Source: a virus
Length of the DNA stretch: 24,903 nucleotides
Reading direction: 5' to 3' (one strand)
Virus record (IMG/VR): IMGVR_UViG_3300007609_000085
Coordinates: 1 to 24,903 of that record
How positions within the stretch are numbered: the stretch's first letter is position 1; each line of letters starts with the position of its first letter. Under the pieces are notes generated by a model. That model searched no databases and had not been told where the DNA came from. It saw only the letters and a list, made by a program, of their open reading frames with translations. Below, piece by piece: positions 16,001 through 23,014 of the stretch. The translations under genes were made by a program, and so were the position numbers.

Positions 16001-16050
16001 TCGCCCCCGCCGCTACAGAGGCGCCGTACTCAATAACCGACGTCAGATAA
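13000..16050 (+). CDS. Large internal virion protein, gp15-like ejection protein
   Basis: This encodes 1016 residues; the ATG overlaps the previous TGA, with AGGGGA eight bases upstream. The start MNMFEMQERLKDFSKDQLVQ and PPFLVLTELQRRTRMEQAMK is a conserved N-terminus in this family. Four AEGG/QEGG motifs (QMAEGGSLS, EMAEGGEVR, RAEGGVIRYQEGG) punctuate a Gln/Pro/Met-rich body. GFGRTSYLSGL (residues 115-125) recurs as GFGRTSYMSGL (610-620), each at the head of a segment that looks less GC-rich than the rest. A poly-Gly linker lies at about residues 808-826, followed by a helical block (MLNQDKWLSLARVGLGLMSS) and a C-terminal coiled-coil-like end. Position between gp14-like and gp16-like genes supports a role in the ejection core; length varies widely in such proteins. 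No enzyme motif found. Confidence 0.78.
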   Translation: MNMFEMQERLKDFSKDQLVQEMQMPSGTAPPFLVLTELQRRTRMEQAMKADGQGAPQSTVAEDAVASAGVPQGGLQQMAQALAPRTDMTGNTGAAPVQQMAEGGSLSDDAKARRGFGRTSYLSGLVNPGGSGTSGDGRLSRMRAALESRNRDRLQEYEDYFNTRSTETGYIFPFPEAVNPVDAAIDAIQRYRGGDHVGAALEAASIPPGGALPSAAIRAIAPEIYELFVPVSEDEGSVDEMAEGGEVRSTGAQVQSVIDQVMGGGSTSPVVPQIMSFADRAAQLPVMAPPQAVQPQMPQTAPTGGMPDMSGMEVGELAGIMNSAPDRTTREAALEAMKAAQGPSGGFNDPSGKGISGLILGLAGKHNDPNDSYIKNPQAEGYRGGRDPQGRAEGGVIRYQEGGRVDVPEKVATDRAVIAMANRMGMSVQEYLDNLDPEARRQFVRNVEKRENMDLSEDDAAYDAFMDRTQNYLELPSQEDLDNRFSRQQQDERFGFSNIPSQMQPPAEGAGLTGISDMRSYREQLRDMGRQSVAPGARLQPPTMQSPLPAERFATMSTEGSVGPYIMPEMVDDYRAARTRAAMDSPLLGSRAGEVMPDPGLRDDERAARGFGRTSYMSGLMEPADSPGFLSEGASSIFDYIPDVNAGINAITDFASPYRLADSISRAREELATTDDPNVRRGLESQISSMESLIGASEALGENVIAPATDAVTDAGALAMRAVSNPLLRGAGRVASTFSPGVGGAILGLADTASETADRLALTGQVEDSGTAVDMAAEAERSAEEVADLRDEAGITQSLPSPATRAAPSGPSGGGGGGVGGGGAGGVGTPANAPMSDNERMLNQDKWLSLARVGLGLMSSQAPTFGQALGEAGAAGLDSLTKAREDYLERKQTEEMMAMRRAALSARGAGGGGGDGVYDPLGGIDTDMGRRLETLNSRAERLQLELDMLGEAPRTGFLGFGGPDAEWTKAEEELRRELTETLNARDNLERALGIGVLGGSVAPAATEAPYSITDVR

Positions 16051-16062
16051 TAGGGGAGCCTC

Positions 16063-19000
16063 ATGGCAGAGATTGTTGTACCGGGACCGGTAAGTGGGCG
16101 TCGCTACGGCTTCATGATTTCCGGGGACACCCCGACCGTCGACGAACAGATGCGGATTGACGCTGCCATCCGCCAGCAGGAAGACCAATACGCCGGGGAG
16201 TTCGAGGCGCAGTACGGCGACCGGCCAGCGGGCACGGAAGCAGGAGTGCTGGATTACCTCGGCGAGTTCCCAAAAGGTCTCGGGCGCGGCGCGGTCGGCA
16301 TCGGCGAGTCTGCCGCCCTTGGTATCGCATCGCTTCTGCCTGAAGAATACGAGACACCGACGCGCGAGGCGATCCGGCGCGGTGCGTACAGCCTGAAGCC
16401 GCAGGTGGACATCGGCCTCGAAGAAACGGTGTCTGGCAAATTCGGCGAAGCTGTCGGTTCGTTCCTGCCCCTTCTAGGCGCTTCAGCCCTCCCCGGCGGT
16501 ATGGGCATTGCCGGCGGCCTTGCTGTTGGCGCTGGTGCAGGTGAGGCGAGCGAGCGGGCCCGCGCCGCGGGTGCCACTGTTGAAGAACGTGCACAGGCTC
16601 TCCCTTTCGGCGCCGCCGTGGGCGCATTGGAGCTGGTCCCGATCAAGTTCATGAAAGCGCTGGGCCGTGATGGCACGTTGTCTGTTGCCCAGCGGATCGC
16701 GCGCATCGCCGAATCTGCCGGGGTGGAGGGCGCCCAAGAGGCTGCCGCCGAAGTGGCCCAGAACCTCATCTCCCAGAACATCTACAACCCCGAACAGGGC
16801 ACGTTTACAGGCACCGGCGAGTCCCTCGGGTATGGCGCTGGCGTTGGCGCGCTGGTGCAGGGGCTTATGGATCTGGCAATCCCGGGCCGGAGCCGGGCAC
16901 CCACGGTCGCTCCAGAAACGGACGAGACGCGGCTTTTGCCGCCGCCCAGCCAAGAAGAAATCGACGCAGTTTCGCCACAACAGGAGACCCAAGATGTTGA
17001 ACCGTCTGGCCTGCCGGACCCTGCAGGGGATATCACGACAGCTACTCTTGACCAGCTTGGCGTGCCGAAAGCTGCACCGTCGTATAAGCGCATCCCAACA
17101 ATCGCAGACCGCGAAGACCAGCTGCGCATGTTGTCAGACTTCGCAAACGCCACCAAAGACCCACGCGCAGAGGCGAATGTCCGAACCTTCATTGAGCAGG
17201 CAAGGTCGGCCGATCTATCAGCCGTATCCCCAGAACTATCTGACTTTGGAGACGTCGGAGCTCGAGATGGCGTTCGAGGTGATGTTGGACCCGAGCGGGG
17301 AGATACCGGAGAAGTTGCAGCACCTGACGGAACAGGACTGGATGTGCCTAGAGGGCGTACTGGACCTCCTGCTGGAACAGTTGGAACGCAACCCACTGCA
17401 CTGACCGAAAGCGAGGCGTTTGAGCTTGCCGCGCAGCAAGCTGCTGAAGCCCGCCCGTTCTCCGGGCCTCTTTCAGACGCTGAGTACCGTGCTCTGTCTT
17501 CCGGCGATAAACAGAGGTACCTTCGGGAAGTAGGACTCCCGCCGCTCCCCGAGGTGGCTGAGCCGCCCGCTCAAGCAGAGATGGGTTTTGAGGCTGAGCC
17601 CACTGCCGACGCCCTCAAGAAGGCGCGCGAAGCCGTGCGAGAGTATGCCAAGGCCAACCCAGCCCTTCGGGTGACTAAAGGAGACATCGACAAAATCGCC
17701 GGGCGCGTCGCGCAAACCGGCCAGACTGTTGATGAAGCGGCAGCGGATATTCTGGCGCAGGCGGAGGCCGTAGGCCGCACTGGGCCGCGGGCCGAACCGG
17801 CACCAGAGGCAGAGCCTATCCCCGGCTTCGACGAGATGCCGGACGAGGCGGCGCCCAAAGCGCAGAAAGACATCACCGCCGAAGAGATCGAGTCCCGCGC
17901 CGCGGCGGCGCCGGAGCCGGAGCCCACGCCGGAGCCGGAGCCCACGCCGGAGCCCACGCCGGAGCCGGAGCCCACGCCGGAGCCCACGCCGGAGCCCGAA
18001 GGGCTCACTACTGCCGAAATGGCGCCGGTTGACCGCAACGTCATCCCGGGACGCGCCACCGGTGCCGCGGGTCAGGTTATACCCGAGGGTATAACGCCCG
18101 TGCCGGGCAGGGAGCCGGAGCTACGCCCCACCACGGAAGGCGAGGCCGAGATCAACGCGGCAGTGAACGCGGTCCGGGCACGCAAGGCGCAGCAAGACAG
18201 GACGGCCGACGCAAATGCCGCCGCGGAAATTCGCCGGAAATTCGCCGGAAATTCGCCAGAGCTGCAAGAGTTCACCCGGGAAGAGGTTGTCGCCGACCCC
18301 GACAGGGACATCACGTCCGTCGAGGACAAGCAGGCCGTCTTGGTCCTGCTCGACAAAAAGTTCACCAAACGGGAGAAAACTTCTACGAACCCTGAGTGGG
18401 CTGCACACGAGTATTTCCGCAAGCACGCGGATGCCATGACCGCACTCGACACGATAGCCTACGACGCTATCGCCGCGCCTACGAAGTTCGCCAAAATCAC
18501 CGACGACATGAGCCCCGGAGCCAAGGAGTACTACAGCCAGACCGGGCGGCAATGGGGCACTTCGGCGGGTAAGTGGGTGCTGGACAACCTGAGCCGGGAC
18601 GCCCGGCTGGCGGTGTTCGAACGGCTGGACTTCTATCGCCCCGAGACCAACAAAGCGGCGCAGCGCGCCGTAGCCGCCGATCGTGACAAGATGGTTGAGC
18701 GGGGTCGCACCTACCGCGAGTACATGGGAGACCAGACAGGCGATTACGTCGGCGTTACTCCCGACACAGAAACTGCACAGGAGCTGGGTTTCGGCACTGA
18801 AGACCTTGGCGGCCTCGCAGCGGATTTCTCCCCCACCGCAGCGCTCGACATGCCGATGCACCCGCAGGTGGTCCGTGCGTTCATGCGAGGCGATGTCAAC
18901 GCTGCGCTTGACGGTATCATCGCTACTGCAGGCTCTCCCGAGGCGTCCAAACTGGCCGCCCAGCTGCGGCCGTTCGTGCAGAACGTCACGCTCCGGTCCT

Positions 19001-22000
19001 TCACCCCGGAGCAGATGTCTCGGATCAGCGAGGTGTTCCGCGGCGGGCGCCGGACCCCCGCAGCGGGGGTGTATATCTCCCGGTACAACGAAGCCGATCT
19101 GCAGGCGGCCGAGACCTATGCACCCGAGCGCGTCGCCATGCGCCGGGAGCTTGGCGGGTCCGTCATCCTCAACAGTCAAACTGGCTTCACACCGAGCACG
19201 TTTCTGCACGAGCTGATCCACGTGGCGACGATCGCCACGCTGGACAACAAGGCGCACCCGCTGACCAAACAGGTTGAGACCCTGCTGACCAAGTCCCGAG
19301 AGATCATCCCTATCAGCGAGAACGGCTTGCTGAACCGGTACGAGTTCGTGTCTGAGGCCATGACCAACCCAGCGTTCATTCAGGACTTGGCCAAGATCGA
19401 CGTCGGCCTCGGCAAGGAGAAGTTCACGCTGCGGCAGCGTATCGTGCACGCACTCGCCAACTTCGTGCGTCAGGTACTCCGCAGGCCGCAGAAGAAGCTC
19501 GGCACGGTGAAGACCGAGATCGACCAGATGTTCGACGACCTGCTGGCGCCCGAGCCGTCACAGCGTGGTGTGGGTTCGCTCTACGAAGCGGCCTTCCGCC
19601 CCAACGGCTACCGGGACAAGATGAACAGCATGAAGGACCGGATCGTCGAAGCCACGCCCGGGAACATGCAGGAGCTCGAGACGCTGGGGCGTCAGGTGTT
19701 CACCGACCCGGCAATGCTCAAGGCGCGGGACTTGACCATCCGCAGTAGCATGGGGATGCAGTACGTCGTTGAGAACGCGGCGAAGTATTTCCCCAGCGCG
19801 CCCAAACTCTACGAAGTTGTCAACAAGCGGCAAGCGGAGCAAAACCGGCTCACCGAAGAAGTCGACGAGACCGTGGCACCGATCGAGACCTACTTGAAGG
19901 GCGTCGGCCCCGACGGGGTGCAGCGGTTCACCAATATGATGACAGAGGCCAACCGGTTGGACGTCGACCCGCGCAAGCCTCGGTCAGAGTATGACCAATT
20001 CAAGCTGGAGTACGATGTACTGGACGCTACAGGGGACGTCGTGGAGACGAAAACGGAACGGTTCCTGACGCGGGAGGCGCGCGCCGCGCGCTATAAGACA
20101 CTGCGGAATAACCCCAAGCCGAACCGGTCAAAACCCAGAAACACATACGACCCGACGGATGACAAGAACGTGGACCGGCTGGAGGCACATGCCCGGATAT
20201 CGCGGGAGTACAACAGCGGCAGTTTCGGCCCGGAGGGGCGCGCTGCGTTCAACCGGGCCTTCGGCATGCACCGCGCGCAACTTGCGGAGCTAGGCCCGAT
20301 CATCGACGCACGGCTGGACGCTATGCTCCCCGGGCAATCCACAGCGCAGCAGCGTGTGTACAAGAAGTTCTTCGCAAAGATGCGGGCTGAAAAGCTGCTG
20401 GACATGTACATGCCCCTGCAGCGAGAGGGTGACTTCGGCCTGTCCTACGTTGCATATGAGCCCCTGACGAATAGCGTGGAGCCGAAAAAGCACCACTTCT
20501 CGAGTGCGCGCGTCCGCAACATGGCAATCCGGTTTCTTCAGGAGGAGCAGGCGCGGAGCCCCGACTCCAAGATCGACGACATCACGTCGTTCGACGCGGC
20601 GGATGACCCGGTGCGGAAACAGCGGCCGCCCATGGATTTCATTCTGGCCCTGCTGAACAAGATCGAAGGCAGCGGGCAGCTCGGCGACCCGAAAATCGCC
20701 GAGGAAGTGCTGGACCTATATTTTGAAGCTATCCCGGAGAGTTCGTTCCTGCGGACTTTCGAAGCCCGCAAGGGCGTGCGGGGGTTTGAGTTAGACATCA
20801 CCCCTCTGGAGGAACTTCTGAACCAGACGCGTTCTGCACAGGACGTCGTCGCCAACATCAAGCGCGGCGGCATGCGGACCGCATCGGCGCTTGCGGACAT
20901 TAAGTACAAGACCGAGGCGGAGACGCTCCTACGAGACCTTAAAGAGGAAGGAAATCGCTTTATAAACGAGGTCAACCCGCAGAACCCCGACCCCCTCGAG
21001 GCTGCGGCTAATCAGAGCGAAGCGAGTATGTACCTCAACATCCTGACCGACTACGCCGACAAGGCTACGTTCCGCCGGGCCAGCTTCTCTCGCGACCTTA
21101 ACGCGCTTGGGTACACCATGTTCCTCGGCGTGAACGTGTCGACTGCCTTCCTGTCTTTGGCCGGCGTAGTCAATTTCTTGTTCCCGATGCTCGCCCCGAA
21201 GTATGGTGCCAGAAACGCCCTATCGGCGTTCGGCGCGGCGTCTCGTATTCTTGGCCAGTCCGGCGGTAGCCGCATGGTTAGCCGGATCGGCGAGGACGGC
21301 AAACCCGAGCGGGTGAAGAAGAAAATCTTTGCCTACGACATGTCGATGTCCAACCTAGACTACACCCAGCCCGAAAACGAGTGGCTCAAGCCACTGTTTG
21401 AGGCAGGGGAGCTTGTGGGTGCTTTTACCCGGTCAGCGGCACAAGACAGCATAGATGCGACCCGGGCCCGCAGTATAGCCCAGAAGATCGCCGCATGGGC
21501 CGGCTTCCTGCAACACCACCTCGAACGCTACGTCCGGGAAACAAGCATGGGCGCCACGTACCTGCTGGAGCTGTACAAGAACATGCCGCAGCGGAATACC
21601 ATGAGCTTCAAGCAGTTCCAGAAGCAACTGCGTGAGGGTCGCATCGCCGTGCCGGAGGCACTCGGCAAGGCCGCCGCGACCGAAGCCCTAAGTCTGTCGG
21701 ACAAGGTGAACGGCAGCATCTACGCGGCCACGGGGCCCCTGTGGTCCATGGGTAACTGGACGTCCAACGTCTACCTGTTCCGCAGATACCCGCTGGCCAT
21801 GCTCAACCTGCTTGGCTACACACTGAAGGAAGCCCTCAAGGGTGCGTCGGCGGAAGACCGTCGGATTGCGCGCATGCAGTTCGCTGCCATGACGGGCAGT
21901 CTCGGCATGCTAGGCGGTATCGCAGGTCTGCCGGGGTTCTATATGGTCGAGGCCATGTACAACTCGTTCAAGGACGACGAGGACGAAGACTTCGAAACCA

Positions 22001-22722
22001 TGATCCGCACCGGTGTCCTCGGCGAGCGTGGTCTGACCGGCGTGGTGGACTACTACACTGGGCTCAGCGTCTCCAGCCGCCTCGGCCTGTCAGGCGTGTT
22101 CTACAGGCCGGGGTTTTCGCAATCGGACCGCCCGTTTGGGTGGACACTCGCCGAGGCTATGGGCGGCCCGCTCGTCGGCTTGTTCAGCAAGTACACAGAC
22201 CGGGTGCCGTACTTCTGGGAGGAGGGCGAGTACTGGCGCATGACCGAGACACTCCTGCCGACGGCACTCGGCAACGCGATGAAGTCCATGCGCTTCGCTG
22301 CCGAGGGTGCCCGCACCATGCGCCATGACCCCATCGTCGACGACATCGGCCCGTTCGGTGTAGGTGCGCAATTCTTCGGTTTCATGCCCAAAGAATACGC
22401 CCGGCAGCTCGCGGAAAACAACTACCTGCGGGGGGTAGACAATAACGTGAACACCAAGGTTCGTAAGCTCTTGTCCCGGCGCAACAAGGCCATTCTATAC
22501 GGCACCGCCGATGAGGTACGTGACGTGGAGCGCGACATCCGGAAGTTCAACCGCACGTACCCGCATGCGCAGATCGGCCCGGAGACCAAACGAAAATCTC
22601 TCCGGTCTTTCCAGCAGCGTACGGGGCAGACCCACTACGGCTTGTTCTGGAGCAAGAAGAACCTGCCGCTCCTGCAGCAAGCGAGTGACGACTTCGGCCG
22701 GGCAACGGTGTTCTCCGAATAA
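16063..22722 (+). CDS. Giant gp16-like ejection protein with HExxH metalloprotease motif
   Basis: This encodes 2219 residues with GGAG (16055-16058) four bases upstream. Residues 1-290 are a conserved N-terminus with a Gly/Ala-rich hydrophobic stretch (about 137-165). Residues about 285-730 form a low-complexity linker with a Pro-Glu-Pro-Thr run (617-646). A zinc metalloprotease-like site follows: His1049-Glu1050-x-x-His1053 (FLHELIHVAT), with Glu1094 and Glu1098 (YEFVSEAM) as possible third ligand, in gluzincin style. The C-terminal half is mostly helical, with hydrophobic segments near 1681-1710 (YTMFLGVNVSTAFLSLAGVV) and 1938-1965 (MTGSLGMLGGIAGLPGFYMV). T7 gp16 is the largest ejection protein and carries a transglycosylase; I see none here. 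The protein is probably packaged, ejected and inserted in the inner membrane. The protease role (self-cleavage or host envelope) is unknown. Confidence 0.85.
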   Translation: MAEIVVPGPVSGRRYGFMISGDTPTVDEQMRIDAAIRQQEDQYAGEFEAQYGDRPAGTEAGVLDYLGEFPKGLGRGAVGIGESAALGIASLLPEEYETPTREAIRRGAYSLKPQVDIGLEETVSGKFGEAVGSFLPLLGASALPGGMGIAGGLAVGAGAGEASERARAAGATVEERAQALPFGAAVGALELVPIKFMKALGRDGTLSVAQRIARIAESAGVEGAQEAAAEVAQNLISQNIYNPEQGTFTGTGESLGYGAGVGALVQGLMDLAIPGRSRAPTVAPETDETRLLPPPSQEEIDAVSPQQETQDVEPSGLPDPAGDITTATLDQLGVPKAAPSYKRIPTIADREDQLRMLSDFANATKDPRAEANVRTFIEQARSADLSAVSPELSDFGDVGARDGVRGDVGPERGDTGEVAAPDGTGLDVPRGRTGPPAGTVGTQPTALTESEAFELAAQQAAEARPFSGPLSDAEYRALSSGDKQRYLREVGLPPLPEVAEPPAQAEMGFEAEPTADALKKAREAVREYAKANPALRVTKGDIDKIAGRVAQTGQTVDEAAADILAQAEAVGRTGPRAEPAPEAEPIPGFDEMPDEAAPKAQKDITAEEIESRAAAAPEPEPTPEPEPTPEPTPEPEPTPEPTPEPEGLTTAEMAPVDRNVIPGRATGAAGQVIPEGITPVPGREPELRPTTEGEAEINAAVNAVRARKAQQDRTADANAAAEIRRKFAGNSPELQEFTREEVVADPDRDITSVEDKQAVLVLLDKKFTKREKTSTNPEWAAHEYFRKHADAMTALDTIAYDAIAAPTKFAKITDDMSPGAKEYYSQTGRQWGTSAGKWVLDNLSRDARLAVFERLDFYRPETNKAAQRAVAADRDKMVERGRTYREYMGDQTGDYVGVTPDTETAQELGFGTEDLGGLAADFSPTAALDMPMHPQVVRAFMRGDVNAALDGIIATAGSPEASKLAAQLRPFVQNVTLRSFTPEQMSRISEVFRGGRRTPAAGVYISRYNEADLQAAETYAPERVAMRRELGGSVILNSQTGFTPSTFLHELIHVATIATLDNKAHPLTKQVETLLTKSREIIPISENGLLNRYEFVSEAMTNPAFIQDLAKIDVGLGKEKFTLRQRIVHALANFVRQVLRRPQKKLGTVKTEIDQMFDDLLAPEPSQRGVGSLYEAAFRPNGYRDKMNSMKDRIVEATPGNMQELETLGRQVFTDPAMLKARDLTIRSSMGMQYVVENAAKYFPSAPKLYEVVNKRQAEQNRLTEEVDETVAPIETYLKGVGPDGVQRFTNMMTEANRLDVDPRKPRSEYDQFKLEYDVLDATGDVVETKTERFLTREARAARYKTLRNNPKPNRSKPRNTYDPTDDKNVDRLEAHARISREYNSGSFGPEGRAAFNRAFGMHRAQLAELGPIIDARLDAMLPGQSTAQQRVYKKFFAKMRAEKLLDMYMPLQREGDFGLSYVAYEPLTNSVEPKKHHFSSARVRNMAIRFLQEEQARSPDSKIDDITSFDAADDPVRKQRPPMDFILALLNKIEGSGQLGDPKIAEEVLDLYFEAIPESSFLRTFEARKGVRGFELDITPLEELLNQTRSAQDVVANIKRGGMRTASALADIKYKTEAETLLRDLKEEGNRFINEVNPQNPDPLEAAANQSEASMYLNILTDYADKATFRRASFSRDLNALGYTMFLGVNVSTAFLSLAGVVNFLFPMLAPKYGARNALSAFGAASRILGQSGGSRMVSRIGEDGKPERVKKKIFAYDMSMSNLDYTQPENEWLKPLFEAGELVGAFTRSAAQDSIDATRARSIAQKIAAWAGFLQHHLERYVRETSMGATYLLELYKNMPQRNTMSFKQFQKQLREGRIAVPEALGKAAATEALSLSDKVNGSIYAATGPLWSMGNWTSNVYLFRRYPLAMLNLLGYTLKEALKGASAEDRRIARMQFAAMTGSLGMLGGIAGLPGFYMVEAMYNSFKDDEDEDFETMIRTGVLGERGLTGVVDYYTGLSVSSRLGLSGVFYRPGFSQSDRPFGWTLAEAMGGPLVGLFSKYTDRVPYFWEEGEYWRMTETLLPTALGNAMKSMRFAAEGARTMRHDPIVDDIGPFGVGAQFFGFMPKEYARQLAENNYLRGVDNNVNTKVRKLLSRRNKAILYGTADEVRDVERDIRKFNRTYPHAQIGPETKRKSLRSFQQRTGQTHYGLFWSKKNLPLLQQASDDFGRATVFSE
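17177..17404 (+). CDS. Putative small gene nested out of frame (+1) inside the giant ejection gene
   Basis: The frame is shifted +1 from the host gene and open for 75 codons from ATG 17177, with an internal ATG at 17267 (45 residues). The internal ATG has GGAG (17257-17260) six bases upstream; the outer ATG has only AGAGG at three bases. From 17267 the peptide reads MAFEVMLDPSGEIPEKLQHL then TEQDWMCLEGVLDLLLEQLE, an acidic helical protein. By hand count, third-position GC is 38/45 codons in the nested frame and 13/47 in the host frame over the same DNA, the reverse of what a GC-rich host frame should show. The bias begins near 17207, upstream of the internal ATG, which favours the longer form. 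The host frame here is a Gly/Pro/Thr-rich linker. Function unknown; a regulator or assembly helper is possible. Confidence 0.55.
   Translation: MSEPSLSRQGRPIYQPYPQNYLTLETSELEMAFEVMLDPSGEIPEKLQHLTEQDWMCLEGVLDLLLEQLERNPLH
17911..18000 (+). repeat. Pro-Glu-Pro-Thr minisatellite in the linker
   Basis: The order of units is 18-bp (CCGGAGCCGGAGCCCACG), 18, 12 (CCGGAGCCCACG), 18, 12, then a final degenerate 12-bp unit. It encodes PEPEPT and PEPT units at residues 617-646, an extended rigid linker. All units are in frame, so copy number can change without harm to the reading frame. Confidence 0.95.
18076..18095. repeat. Perfect 20-nt inverted repeat inside the giant gene
   Basis: GTTATACCC (18076-18084) and GGGTATAAC (18087-18095) are perfect 9-bp arms around GA. 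The site could form an 8-bp stem with a CGAG tetraloop in RNA, or be bound by a dimeric protein. It lies in coding sequence for a linker (residues VIPEGIT), where constraint from the protein should be low. Confidence 0.6.
18225..18257 (+). repeat. Three tandem copies of an 11-bp unit
   Basis: GGAAATTCGCC occurs exactly three times back to back (18225-18235, 18236-18246, 18247-18257). Because 11 is not a multiple of three, each copy is read in a different frame (AEIR, RKFA, GNSP), and only the total of 33 bp keeps the gene open. Confidence 0.95.
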
Positions 22723-22746
22723 AAAGCCCCGCCACAAGGGCGGGGC
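22721..22746 (-). terminator. Intrinsic terminator for the minus-strand unit
   Basis: The stem GCCCCGCC (22726-22733) / GGCGGGGC (22739-22746) encloses a 5-nt loop. On the plus strand it is preceded by AAAAA (22721-22725), so a minus-strand transcript reads the stem and then UUUUU, a classic intrinsic terminator. The plus-strand side lacks a T-run, so plus-strand termination would be weaker. The A-tract overlaps the TAA of the giant gene. Confidence 0.85.
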
Positions 22747-22770
22747 AGGTTATCAGGGAGGAGAGAGACT

Positions 22771-22845
22771 ATGACGTCTCAGCGCCACCCTGTCATGCTA
22801 TGCGCCAGATGCGAACCCCCCATAGGTCTTTCTCTGGGCGGATAG
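22771..22845 (+). CDS. Possible 24-residue peptide with strong ribosome-binding site
   Basis: The ATG at 22771 is preceded by GGGAGGAG (22756-22763) at seven bases. The frame runs MTSQRHPVMLCARC, then EPPIGLSLGG, and stops at 22843-22845. It is antisense to the 3' end of the minus-strand small gene and lies after the convergent terminator hairpin. The Shine-Dalgarno is excellent, but length and lack of a recognisable motif make chance likely. Confidence 0.2.
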   Translation: MTSQRHPVMLCARCEPPIGLSLGG

Positions 22846-23014
22846 CCACACGCATCTTCCACCCGCGACGGGCGAATATGCCGCCCGCCTGCTTCAGTGC
22901 TTCCGTGGTGTTGATGCAGGGCAGGAACACTGACGACCCCACCCGCATGGCATCCCAGTCCACAGCGATCAGTACGCCGTCCGGACCGACCTGATCAAGT
23001 GTCAGAACTCCCAT
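22793..23014 (-). CDS. Small conserved hypothetical phage protein
   Basis: This encodes 73 residues from the ATG at 23014 on the minus strand, with GGAG seven bases upstream; a GTG at 23032 is an alternative. It overlaps the last 20 bases of the replication gene in another frame, so it is coupled to it. The sequence has GVLIAVDWDAMRVGSSVFLP, then a helix with ALKQAGGIFARRGWKMRVAI, then EKDLWGVRIWRIA. The alternating pattern suggests a small alpha/beta fold with a basic face (RRGWKMR) that might contact nucleic acid. Small genes of this look follow replication genes in marine phages. Its role is unknown. The terminator at 22721-22746 lies 46 bp beyond its stop. Confidence 0.7.
   Translation of the reverse strand: MGVLTLDQVGPDGVLIAVDWDAMRVGSSVFLPCINTTEALKQAGGIFARRGWKMRVAIRPEKDLWGVRIWRIA

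Noticed and set aside
18121-19449. 442-residue minus-strand open frame
   Set aside because: Antisense shadow of the metalloprotease region; Leu/Arg/Gly/His-rich without domain pattern.
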